A stretch of 64,000 nt of DNA, from positions 1,302,001 to 1,366,000 of the forward strand of contig MJGA01000001.1 of assembly GCA_001910725.1 (NCBI GenBank). The letters are read 5' to 3'. Under the pieces are notes generated by a model that was not told the origin of the DNA, did not search any database, and worked only from the letters and a program-made list of their open reading frames with translations. Origin of the DNA: Phanerodontia chrysosporium (lineage: Eukaryota; Basidiomycota; Agaricomycetes; Polyporales; Phanerochaetaceae). Shown in pieces: positions 23,054-34,462 of this stretch (the stretch's first letter is position 1; the number at the start of each line of letters is the position of its first letter). Both the position numbers and the translations under genes were made by a program.

Positions 23054-23322
23054 GCTGTGAGTGGCTTTTGAGGTGTCATCCCCGTGGCAAGTGGTTGCAC
23101 ATATAGATGCAGGCCTTGAGAGCGACGGAACCACGCTCTTTTCAGTTTGTAGGAGGGCGGTGCACGAGTGCACAGACTCTGCCTGGAAGTCACTCCGGGC
23201 GTTGCGTATGCGACCCCGAGGACCCCAAGGACCGCCCCGCGTTCGGCGGCAGGCGCTTCCTATTGAGGCTCCTCACAAAGTTGTTTCTAGCTAAGTCCGC
23301 CGCGAAGCACTCTCAGAGCTCC

Positions 23323-26300
23323 ATGTCTAAAGTTGCCATAGAACGACTCGAAAACGAGGAGAACAGTACAAAAATTAAAGGCAAGGCACGCGCCGCGCCA
23401 GCTTCATCCGACGAAGGCGAACGGCCCGTCAAACGGCGCAGGACCGAGTCGCCTACCGCGGCCGGCGCGACGGTCGTCCACTACGACGCTCCTGCGGCTT
23501 TTCAAGAAACCCACTTGTACGCTCAGCTACAAAGACTTGACAGCTCAGGGTCTCTACAAAGGTTCCGTAAATACGCTCGCAAAGTGTACGTGGATCTCGG
23601 TCCATGCGCTGCAGATCTGCTTTGGCGAAAAGCACTGCTAGGAACAGCTCTGAAGGCCGATGACGATAACCTCGCGTCTCTTCGCAAGGTCGTTCAAGAG
23701 TGGGAATTTGAACTGCCCAACGCCTTCTCGAACTCCCCTAGGTGCAATCTCTCGCCTCAGCTTTTGAAGCTTGTCGAGGTTCTGCGCTCCTTTGACATGC
23801 ACAGTAAAGAATTTCGTGGGATAGTACTAGGTATGTCGATAAACTTCTACGGTGCCCCAAAGCCTCCGCTGGCTCACATTATCAGTCAAAAGGCCGACTA
23901 CCGCTATGATGCTGGCGACCATTTTGCGTCTATTGGACGAGGACCTGCCACATGTGCGGCCAATCGCGGTCACCGCTCTGAACATTCTAGGTATAGACCA
24001 GGATGAGGTGTGTGAGCCCGCTACATTACTGTCGTTGTGCGCTGATCTGTCCCTGCAGTCAGCCTTGGTGGAGAGTTTCTGTCTAGGTTTCCACAACCTC
24101 CTGATAGCGAACAAGATAGACGAAACACTGGTCCTGCCCACAATAACAGCTGTCATACAGTATGTGTTCACTATTGATGAGGTTTTACGGTATTTGATTC
24201 ACACTTTTCAGTTATAATCTGGTGGAAGATGTGCGCTTGCGTTCGACACAGAGTCCAGCAGACTGGAGCGCGGGGCCTAAAATCGTCTACCTCGCTGAGC
24301 ACGGCAATGACGTTCGTAAGAACAGTATGGGCAGCCCTTCTCCATATCCTACACAAGCTCTCGCAGCGCTTGATGTTGATTCAGCATGTCCAGATGTAGC
24401 GATGACGGACGATGAGGACGAGAAGCTTGAGTTCGTCTATGAGCCTGCAACCGGGAAGAGGATAGAAGCAAGACTTGCTCCTCTCGCTCTGCAGCGTTAC
24501 TTAGATTGGATACAGAAGCTTCTCCTCCCAGACGATAGCGACAAGCCGGCCCCATGGTGTACATTGGAATCACTCGGAGACCAAGGACCCATCTTGCATC
24601 TCAACATCCCCCCAAAACTGCCTATCCCAGGACCTCTGCGAAGACTTGCGGATCGTTGTCGGGAAGGCGCGACCCCTCGGCAGTGTCTAACTACATGTAA
24701 GCAGCTTTTCGACGCTGGCCTCCTCAAAGACGAGTTCTTTTTTGCGCATGGCGAGATCGATGACGCGGCCGTATCACCGATGGCGGGACACGAGGTGAAG
24801 AAAGCGAATCAGAGTGCAAGTACTCGGTGCTACCTGCGGAAGCAGCCCACATTCTGGTCACGCGCGTTGCAGAGCACCTCAAGTTGCATCTACCCGCTCG
24901 TAATATCCATCGATTCTGACGACTCGAGCGCCAAGTTCCAGAGCCAGCCCTACGGGTCTCTGCTCATCCTGACACGACTGCCTCTGCCGAACTTCGAAGC
25001 ATTTCCAGTATTCTGCGACGGGAATAAAGCGTTTGTGCGACTACGTCAAGGCGCGCCGTTCACTCTAGACGAGGAGAAGCAAGAAGCATTGCTTCGCTAC
25101 ACTCTTCGCTTAGCTCGAGCTTTGACAAACAAGCCTCTTGAATGCTCAGCGGCAGAGATTCTCTACTATCTTGCTCCTCTCGATGACGGCTGGTGTAGCA
25201 CGCCGTCTGACTCGCCGCCGTGGCGGCCTCAAGAGGTTCATCGTTACATCGCTTGGAACCGGGTTGCTGAGGCGGCGGAGCGATGGGCAGTGAAGCTTAC
25301 ACCTGACGACGGAACGCTTACCGAGGAGGCAGTGCAAGACTGCGTCATTCAAGATCGAGCAGTGGAGTTTACGAACAGGCATTACGTGCTTAAGCTGCGG
25401 CGTGACCTGTCGCCACACAGTGAGATGAAGTTCAATTCGGTGAGTGACCTCTTACCTCCGCTCTCTAACATGCTAACCAGCGACCTCTTAGGCTGAAGAA
25501 GTCCGCGTGTCGTACATTGACTACTGCAAGTCTCATGTGAAGGATTTTACTGGTCTGAAGGACGAGAATCAACCTCTAATCGAGTGTTCCCTCGCCCCGC
25601 CTGTGTCCAACCATCTCACTCCTACTTCGAAGGCTGCGCTCATGAAGAACTTCACGAGAAGTACGTTTCTAGCTCTCAACTGTGCCTTATAGTTTTTCTC
25701 ATTTTACTCAGTGTTCATCCCCGAACTATGCTATAGATTCGTCGTCCCAGCTAGGTCAGTTCGCTTCGGTAGAAATTGCTGTCCGTCGAACCAACTCTGT
25801 TTCCCACTCAGCACCTGGAGAACAGCACTACTTCTGCCATCTATAACTCACATGCTGGATCGTATGCTACTAGTCAAGGAAATGGGAGTCAGCCTATTTG
25901 ACGAGACGATCGGAGAATGTGAACTTATGCAGGCTGTCACACCCGTATCTGCAAACGTGGAGAAGAATTATGAACGGCTTGAACTCCTTGGTACGTTATC
26001 GGGATGCCCACTAACTCACCTTGCGACTAAAGCAACTGTATTCTAGGCGACACCCTCTTGAAGAAAGTACTGTCTACGTACTTCTTCGTGAAGATGCCTC
26101 TGAAGCGCGAAGGCGCCCTAAACTCGGCTCGCTCTCAGGCAGTGAGCAATAGAACGCTCCATGAGAATGCAATGGCTGCTGGTTTGCCGCCGTGGATACA
26201 AAGCAAGCCAATGGCAGTCAAGCTCTGGGCGCCGTTCTCGCTTTCCCCCAACGAAAATATCACACCGACACTCCGAACAAGGGTTCCTCCGGCGTTCAGA

Positions 26301-27816
26301 AAGCGGACGGTCCCAGACGATCCAAGCAGCAAAAGCAACTCGAGGAACAGACTCACCAATGGCTAGGCGATAAGGTATACGGCTATTTGTCGCTCCTGGA
26401 AGCGTAACTCATGTGCTATCAGACGGTTGCGGACGTCGTTGAAGCGATTGTTGGTGCGGCTTATCATCACGGGGGAATGTGCAACGTATTGCGCGTTATG
26501 AAAAGATTGCACTTCAACATGCCGGAAATTACTGGATGGTCTGACTTTTGGCGGTCCTACGCATCGAGCGTCCCGTCTCAAGAAACGCCCTGCAATTTGT
26601 CACCATCCACGATTGAGGCCGTACAGGAGTTAACCGGGTGCAGATTCTTGCGGCCTGCACTTGTGGCCGAAGCGCTCGTAAGTGCAGATCCTTTCGGTTC
26701 TGATTCGCGCTAATTTGTGCAGACTCATGGTTCATTATCGAACCAAGAGTCGACGACTTATGATCGCCTCGAGTTCCTAGGCGACGGAATCCTGGACTTC
26801 AGTATGTCAGTGCAGTTGCTGATGGGTGCGCAATGTTGATCATGAGTAGACGTGGCGTGGTACATCTTCAAGGCATATCCCAATCTCTCCCCAGGCGGGC
26901 TCTCGCTATTGAAGGTGATAGTTGCTTTCAACCCATTCAGGCTACCTGGCGCTCAGATATTGCAGGCCGCGATGGTCTCCAACTCAACGCTTGCCGTTGT
27001 GGCCGTTGACAGTGGTCTCTACAAGCATATGCGGTGTTCTTCCAAAGAAATGAACTCCTCCATTACGCTCTACGCGCAGAAGATCTTGGCGCTTCGCGAC
27101 CAAGAATATCGGGACGCAGAAGCCGAGGGCCGCCTCCCGAATCAGTACTGGCTTGAAGTCAACGCTCCAAAGGTATGTTCCTGTACCATCAGCTACCGCC
27201 CGCCGTTCATCTTCACGCTGTATAGCCCGTAGCGGATTTAGTGGAAGCCGTTATTGGCGCAATCTATGTTTCGGATCACTTCAACACCGACGGCGTCGAC
27301 ACGTTCTTCAAGAAAGTCTTGCAGCCGTTTTACGAACGACATATCCGCTTGCATACACTCGCAACTCACCCAAGCAAGTCCCTGTTTGAACTGCTCCAGG
27401 CCGAAGGCTGTCAACAGCACACTATACGCAAGACTAGCATTACCAAGGGGACACGAAGCGAAGGTGATACTTCCCGAAGTAACTCACCTCAAGTTACTGA
27501 ATAATAGGGAATTTTAGTCATCGTACATGAGCAGATCCTTGCCAGTGCTGAAGCGAAGACGCCAAACTTGGCATTGCGCAGGGCTGCAACTGCGGCTCTT
27601 GACGTTCTCACGAACAACCCGGATTGGATGTCGCAAACCTGTGATTGCAAATCTCATAAATCCGACTCGAAGGGCAAGAGAACACAGAAAAAGAGCGCCA
27701 GCAAGGATACGAGGCTGGCCGCTAGATGTCGCTACGTCACGGACACATCGACTCTCATTGTATGTAAATGCGAGCGTGGCGGTATGAATACCAGCGTATC
27801 AAGATTGTTCACATAA
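23323..27816 (+). CDS. DCL: Dicer-like ribonuclease III lacking the first helicase half
   Basis: Processes long dsRNA into small RNAs for silencing. Domains in order: the Dicer linker (LGPCAADLLWRKALLG); a degenerate helicase-C domain (HNLLIANKIDETLVLPT, EHGN); the dimerisation domain (EFVYEPATGKR through LFDAGLLKDEFF); a PAZ/platform-like region ending FIPELCYRFVVP; RNase IIIa (NYERLELLGDTLLK, then TVADVVEAIVGAAY); RNase IIIb (YDRLEFLGDGILDF, then PVADLVEAVIGAIY); and a C-terminal dsRBD ending in the typical Cys pair (QTCDC). All four acidic residues of each RNase III site are present. The DExD/H ATPase half (HEL1) is missing, because the neighbouring gene begins only 270 bp upstream. The frame breaks near 26268-26272 and 27509-27514 (one base each) and around 27447-27455. 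The start is the first plausible Met; the exact 3' end is uncertain. Confidence 0.85.
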
Positions 27817-28228
27817 GTCTGGGAAAGGCGTACTTGATGCTACGCCACAGCATGCATCACAATGGTATCAGCATTGCACTACGAGTTTAATCATATCAGG
27901 CTTCGTGCCCTGGTTCCGAGCATCTTACCCGGTTATCATGGTGTAGGATACGCGATTGGAGGGTCAAGCTTGGGTGCTCCTTGGCTCGATCAACTGTCTC
28001 TATTGTGCACTGAGCATGCGGGTCTCGGATACCAGATGTTAATGCTATTACAAACCTGTTGATTCAGCGAGAGTCTGAAAAGGTGTGTGTACACACAGCA
28101 TCTCCGAAACGTACCTAGACGGTTACCAAAAGCGGGACTCGTCAGTCCAAGCGCTCGGGAGCCGAAGACCACTAGCCCCAATCCCTGGCTGATACTACTG
28201 CATGACCCTAGGCCTCTAGACACTGGAC
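27817..28228. other. spacer between Dicer and next gene
   Basis: About 410 bp with no recognisable coding region. Presumed Dicer 3'UTR and promoter of the downstream gene on the same strand. Confidence 0.45.
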
Positions 28229-30958
28229 ATGCCAGACCCAAATTCTCAGGATACTGTCGCCTCACAGAGCCTTACTGCTGCGCTACTGGCCTCGACGCCC
28301 CTCGCTAAGACAGACAAGGGGCACCTAATCCGCTCCTACATTCACTCCCAGAGCTTATATCTCGCATACTTCGCGCAGGAAGGACGCAAGGAGCAGAGTG
28401 CATGGAAGGCAGGTGCACATGGTATCATGGAGGAGGTCCAACCCGTCACAGCAGACACGGCGGACGCCTTTGGTACGCCGAAACTGAAGGCCCGAGTTCC
28501 GCTGTCTCGCGAAAAGAAGCTACAGGATGGCCGTTGGGCGGACGCAGTGACAAACAGCTCCAATATCGCAGGAGCCTGTCCGGACGATTCGTTGAAAGCC
28601 GTCAGTAAGGCCGTTTCGCAGCAACGCACGCATCAGAAAGCAAGAAGTACAGTAGTCGTGCCACGCTCCCCCTGCAAGGAGAGACCCATGTCTCTAGAAC
28701 CTATGAACACTCAACAAAGGCGTGGACCGAGTTCTGATGTAGATATGGAATCTGAACGCGAACGCAGTGCGCACTACGAGCTTCGTTACCTGTTGACCAC
28801 AACTAATATTCACCAGTCCTAGCAGACAGACGTCAAAGGCGTCGTGCCAAGAAGGCTATCGTTGACCCTCCACCACAGGATGAGGAAGAAGACATCGAGA
28901 ATGCCACGTACAAACGACGGAAGAAACCTGAGAAGGAGAGCAAGAGGAAGAGCAAGGTGACGAACCTCGCCGCTGGACTTGCGCTCATGCACGGTTTCTC
29001 AGCAACAAACGTCGGTAAGGGCAGGTTGACAGTGCGTATATTTCTTCTCTTGCGCATCAAGGCTCAAATAGAAGCTATCAGTTGAAGCCCTCCTACGGCG
29101 TATTCACCAAAGGCAAAGCTTCTATGAAAACTTCGGTCAAGAAGAAGAGTATGAAATTTCTCCTTAATATTGCCGCGGTACTCATGTATAAGAATAGAGC
29201 ATTCGACAGACGCGTGGTCTGAGCTCGAGTTCTTGGGACAGACTGACAAGACGGAAAAGACGTCCTGTCGCAGGAAATGCCGCAGCCAAAGCCTGACGAG
29301 CTCAGATATCGACGAGAAATCCTCTGGGGGCGCACCGTCCAGTCTCGAACACGGGCAGCCCAGGAAGAAGTTCAAGATTTGCAATTACGAAAGTGACAAG
29401 AGCGGCGACAAGACGAATCCACGGTCTCTGTTAGCGGAGGAGACTAGCGGAGGCCAATACTGCAACGTCCAGCCGGCTGACGCTAGCCATGTCGGGCGAG
29501 TCTCGACGGATAAAACGTCCCTAACCCCGAGACCGAAGTCCCCATCTGGGATATAGAGACGTCTAGCCACTTGTCGGATCCGGCGTTAGAAGTTCAGGAT
29601 TCCACATTTCACCTTCGGACGCTCCAACGAAGAATGGCACCGTTGTCGTCAATACCACCGACCGCTGGAATCTGCAGAGCGTGCCTTTGCTTTCGATCAA
29701 CAAGACGGAGGACGCAGGAGAGTACGCAGACGACCGCAGTCACGGTCCGGATGTCGCTCGGTCATTCCTGTCTCTCTGTCCATCGCAGTCAGCATCACAA
29801 CTCGTTGCATCGAGAGCAGTACATGCGACCCAAGCACGAACCCTTGATCGCTCAAGATATTTTAAAACATCTTCTGCACCACAAGAACGGACGTCTTCGT
29901 TGTCTATTGATAGACCTCAGGAGCTCACTGCCGACGCTCAGGATTCTTTGGAACCTGTCGACCTTGTTGCTGAACCCGGACGCGCAAACCTGACGACCTG
30001 CCCCTCTGTTGGCCATGAAGATTGTTCGGGGAGCGAATCGAATTCCATCTCTCCTGTTCCTGAAGGCGCGACAACTTCTCGGCGATACTCTGGTGCTCGT
30101 AAAGCTACTCGTGGCGCCCCTTCTAGTTCGCCTATCCTTTCTTACCTGACTCTGGACCTCGAACTGGACGACCTTGGCATCCCGCCCATAAAAGCAGTGG
30201 ACACTGTCCCGCATCAAGCACAAGGTAGCTTCATTCCTGCAAGCAGACTACCATTGGGCGATAAGACCTGGCTGGAGAACTGCTTAGACTTTGCTGACAT
30301 CTCCGCGCACCTCTCCCACCGTAACACAAACACGGATATCGTCTCGGAGGGGCTGGACCGTACTTACGGCGACGCTACGAGCTTCGGTCATGGCTATGAA
30401 GACTCGTTAAACGGGTTGTTGAACGAAGGACTACAGGACCCGGACCTGGACTCGCGGTCCCGTGTACAGCTACGGGAATTCTGGGATACGATCTCTACGG
30501 GACAAGTATGCGTCTTCGATCTGGCCGACGCTTGCTCGGGTTCTTCCCACTATACAACCATCTCAAACGAAGATCCTGAGCCAGACGAACGCTTTGTCTG
30601 GGAACAGGATATACAGGACCCCGAGTCGATAGAGATTGTCAACGAAGCAGACGACTTCTCTGCGCCTGGCCCAATTGCCTTCGAGATGGAGTCGTCATCC
30701 CCACCGCTGTCCACTATTGAGTCTGCCGCTGAATTTGCCATCGAGGCCTCATGTCCACCCTTCCCTTCGCTCTCGGCAACACATCTATCGTCAAGCGGTA
30801 GTGTAGTTCCCGCCGACATGGGGAACTTCGAAGGATGGATCTTCAACACAGGTCGCGCGATAACGCAAGCGCCAGAGCTGCAGTTCTCGACGGTGGCCAA
30901 AGTGGAGGAGGATGTTGCGCGGGGATTACGGGACCATTGGCTACCACAACGCTTGTGA
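28229..30958 (+). CDS. orphan, probably nuclear, disordered protein with two frame breaks
   Basis: Not recognised. ATG 28229 opens MPDPNSQDTVASQSLTAALL, followed by SYIHSQSLYLAYFAQEGRKE and a WADAV-type helix. After a canonical intron (donor 28769, branch ACTAATA, acceptor CCTAG) comes a strongly basic block (RRQRRRAKKA, YKRRKKPEKESKRKSK) that looks like a nuclear-localisation and DNA/RNA-binding region. It continues with VTNLAAGLALMHGFSATNVG and LKPSYGVFTKGKAS, then a long Ser/Thr/acidic region. The end, from about 29680, is one open frame with WLENCLDFADISAHL, FWDTISTGQVCVFDLADAC and NFEGWIFNTGRAI. Two one-base slips (about 29521-29532 and 29603-29612) separate the three frames. Treating them as one gene rests on continuity of composition and direction; separate genes are the alternative. 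Confidence 0.5.
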
Positions 30959-31526
30959 TGTTTGGTGACTTTGACGTCGCGGTGGCGAAGTCCTTGCCCT
31001 GACTCGCTGTAACCTCCGAAGCTCTCCGCGTCGCCAGGGCACGAGGAATGCGTGTTTTTCTGTTTCGATTTCATTGGAAGGCGCGTCGTATGGTTAACTT
31101 AGTCGGTGTATCATCATTTCTTGTTAGTGACATGAACAATTGCAGTCCTTTCTGGCGGCAGCCACCCTGTTTCTGGTCCTCTCCGTCCGACAGCGGTCAC
31201 AGTCAAGTGCGTTCCGTAGCCAATTGAGCAGAGCAGATGTTGAGGGTAGCAGGGTCAACACCCAACGCTGCATGCAAACTTCTGATGACCATTCAAAGTA
31301 GAATCTCGAAGCTCTGGGCGTCGCCGCCCATACGGTAATGCTAAGCTATGATGGAGGTCTCGATCTCACAAAATCCTTGGCTGGGCCGTATCTTAAAAAA
31401 TCCCATCAGGATCACCGCCCGGCTCAAGTCCGAATGATCGCGCCGAGACATATAATATACCGCTCGGCCGGGATCCTCTTTTCTCTGTTTCGCACGACTG
31501 CATCAGCAGTCGATTGCGGAGGAGGC
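30959..31526. other. intergenic region
   Basis: About 570 bp without recognisable coding potential. It is presumed 3'UTR of the orphan gene and promoter of the DUF6533 gene. Confidence 0.45.
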
Positions 31527-33775
31527 ATGTTGTCGTTCGTGCAGGAGATCACTCTCGTGTATGTCCCCAGTTATTAGTGCCTGCAGAGCATCGAGCCACT
31601 GACCCCAGCTGAAGTGTAGATGGGACGTACTCGACCGTGGCGACAATTGGTGCGTACCTCAAACATTCCGAAGAGCAGCCTATTCCTCATGCGCGTCCCA
31701 GCCCTCGTCGTATACGAGTATCTAATCACTGTCCAGCTCGAGCGGGAGGTCGTGTGGAAGAGACCGTGGACCGCGACATCTGTGCTACTACTCTCAACGC
31801 GCTGGGTCATGTTGCTCTCTGCGATATTCACGCTCATCCCGCACAGCCCTCATGTAAGTGACTTGTCAGTTATGGTGACATAATCGCAGTTTGATGCTAT
31901 GGCGGTACATCTGTTCAAATATTATAACCGCCGTAAACTGGGTCGTGATGTCCGTAGACTCAGTCTAGGCGCCCGAGCGCGACCGTTGACACACTGAGCA
32001 CGAATCCTGTGTACGTAGATCTAAGTCCTTACGGTATAATGTTGCTCTCTCTGGTCCCGTGCGCCCTCTGGTGCCCGTAAATTCGGTTACTGTGACAGCA
32101 AGCCATATATAATTTATAACTGGCCTCTTTAATGGCTTCATACAAGAGGAATAGATGGATTCAAGTCTTGTCAGCGCCTGAATAACCCATGGTAACAAAG
32201 CTTACTATAGAACCATATACTTCGAGTTGAATATATTAGTAATGGTCACTATACTCAAGTGAGACGTGCCAATGGCCAGTAACCAGACGGTGCTCGTTAT
32301 ACGAGGTCGCAAAAGCTGTAGACATACATGTGGACCGTGTAGTGGCGCGGCGCAGTGCGTCAACGACACTCAGAGTCGCGCTCGGGCGCCTAGACTGAGT
32401 CTACGGACATCATGACCCAGTTTACGGCGGTTACAATTTTTGAACAGATGTACCGCCATATGATGCTGCATGCACAGACGTAGGTCCTTGCAATTATATC
32501 CCGCGGAGCGATGCGTTGATCGAGCTGTCGGTACTAGTTGCGAGTCGCTGCTCATCGTGTCGGAGACGCTTTTCTTGCTTGGAATTATACAAACAGCCTG
32601 TGCGTCATGCTTCGCACATTTTTGTCGCAATCTCTAACAACAGGCGGCCCTTAGTGTTTTCTGCGCTGCGGGTGTTCGCCCTTTGGAACCAGAGCTATGC
32701 CTTAGCAATACCAGTTCTGATATTGGGGTTGGTTCCCTTTGGCACGAACCTGGTGCGTTTTCCCGTACCCTACATCCTCGGCTTTCTTCTGAACATTTTT
32801 TGACCAAGTTCAACTACGTGGTCTATATCTATTATAACCAAACTGTAGGAGGTTCTTCATCATGTACGACGATCTTTCCCTACCCGCAGCATGTGCGAAC
32901 AATGTAGGTTACCAATCACTGAATCGCTACGTATCAGGCTGACAACGGCTTAGGCGTATGTCATACAAAAATTCCAGCTAGGTCGAGACTCATCAACCTC
33001 ATTGCAGTCGTGTGTCTGACACGTAGCGCTGCGATCGCCGGAGATATCCTAGTCCTGGCTCTTACCTGGGCACGGACATTCAAGAACTGGTACGATGGTC
33101 GCAAGCTTGGCATGGACCTATCAGTGTCAGCATATCTTCTGCGCGACGGTAAGAGTTCAACACCATGACGGTACACACTCGATGTCCTCACGAGACTGTA
33201 ATCAGGAACAATATACTTCTTGTGCGCGGGTTTCAGTCCGTCTGTGGAAAACTTGCCTCACGTTCGCCAAATCCAGGTGCCTGCTCATCATCAACATCAC
33301 GCAGTTGATCGTCGTGTTCCATTGGCATGATGATGCGGTATGTTGACACCTCTTCCTCCCTCAAGCCTCTGCTAGCTGATACCTAGCACCTGAAGGGTAC
33401 AAATATCGTTGGGCCATTCCTGCTGGTTCTGGTAGGCATACTCTGTTGAACCTCAACTCCACGATCAATCTCACGCGGATGTAGCCTCCCATTCTTATCT
33501 GCCGCTTCATGATCAACCTTCGTTCGCTGGGCTCCACCGAGCCAGCAAGGGAACGGTCAGAGGCCATGTCACGCTCCTACTTTTCGGCGGTTAGTTTCAG
33601 GGTACCAGAGACTGCGCTTGGCAATATCGGCGAAGCACTTGAACACGAAGGCTTGTCATCGGGGAGCACAAGCTCAGAAGTCCTCGAAACGCTTGCTGCC
33701 GAGGAAGATGGTATAAAGCTCAGCTCAACCGTAGTGGACGGCGGTGAGCCCCTGGAGATCTCAGAAATACCTTAG
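31527..33775 (+). pseudogene. DUF6533 multi-pass membrane protein gene, interrupted by a foldback element
   Basis: Member of the large Agaricomycete DUF6533 family (about seven TM helices, receptor-like, function unknown). ATG 31527 opens MLSFVQEITLVVDGTYSTVA. Exon 2 gives the DUF6533 core LVVYEYLITVQLEREVVWKR followed by TM2. Exon 3 begins FDA at 31890, is cut by a 561-bp insertion (31899-32459), and resumes as ACTDVGPCNYIPRSDALIEL after 32467. Downstream exons keep the family pattern: FSALRVFALWNQSYALAIP, ILVLALTWARTFKNW, LLRDGTIYFLCLLIINITQL, PPILICRFMINLRS, LGNIGEALEHEG, then TAG near 33775. The insertion brings stops into the exon, so the copy is probably dead unless the element is spliced out. 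Confidence 0.68.
31899..32459. mobile_element. foldback/MITE-like element with ~100-bp terminal inverted repeats
   Basis: The first ~100 bp (from ATGGCGGTACATCTG) recur as the reverse complement at the right end (to CAGATGTACCGCCAT), with few mismatches. Arms extend to about 31996 and from about 32350, with a spacer of roughly 350 bp. The element is flanked by TTGATGCT on the left (31891-31898) and ATGATGCT on the right (32460-32467), that is TGATGCT in 7 of 8 positions, consistent with an 8-bp target-site duplication as made by hAT-type transposases. It carries no transposase frame, so it is non-autonomous. It sits inside an exon of the DUF6533 gene. Confidence 0.75.
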
Positions 33776-34462
33776 CGCAGCCACTTCTTTGATACATGTA
33801 CCTCGACTTGTACAAGTAGTGTATTCTCTCTGTACACCCGTACTTATCACGAGCGGGATGCTAGGTAGTAGCATTCGACATCTCGTATGACACTACTGGG
33901 CAAGGACTCAGTGACACGCGGAAAGTCGGGTAAGACGGTCCAGTTGACAGCGTGGCGTAATGAGCTCAAGTATCAAATAAAGTGCGCGCCGCTACGACAC
34001 ACGACCGCAGGGTGCGAGAGCCGAGTTGATCTCGTCGCTAAGCGCGACGTACCCACTGCAGTTAGGGTGGCACCATTGATTTTGATGCCATTTTCCGGCG
34101 TCGAAACCCGTATATTCTAGCACCTTCGGTGAAATTGGTTACTGCCGTCTCTCTGTGCGTTCACTATGGCTTCACTGCCCTCTTCTCAGCATTCAGAGGC
34201 CCGGTGGTCAAGACACGAACACGTGATCGCGTGGGAGCATGTTGATAGCGTGACGGGAGCCGCGACGTGACCACGGTTACGGGACGCGTTTTGTCTCATT
34301 TCCGGTTACGGAACGGTAGGCGCTCTCCTGGAGGCGCTGCCGGTGACTCTTAAAGAGGACCTTCGTCGTGCCAGGACCCTGGTAACTTCCTGGCCTGTCT
34401 ATCCCATCGCACCCGCAGCGTGTTGCTACAAACTCCAGAAGCCGACTCACTCTCGGCAACGG
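33776..34462. other. intergenic region before the GTPase gene
   Basis: About 690 bp. Small open frames only, with no domain. Taken as the promoter region of the SLIP-GC-like gene. Confidence 0.45.

Noticed and set aside
23107..23322. Upstream extension of the Dicer frame (starting at 23107) as a helicase remnant
   Set aside because: The extra ~70 codons have no helicase motif and overlap the divergent promoter; start 23323 (MSKVAIERLENEE) is more natural.
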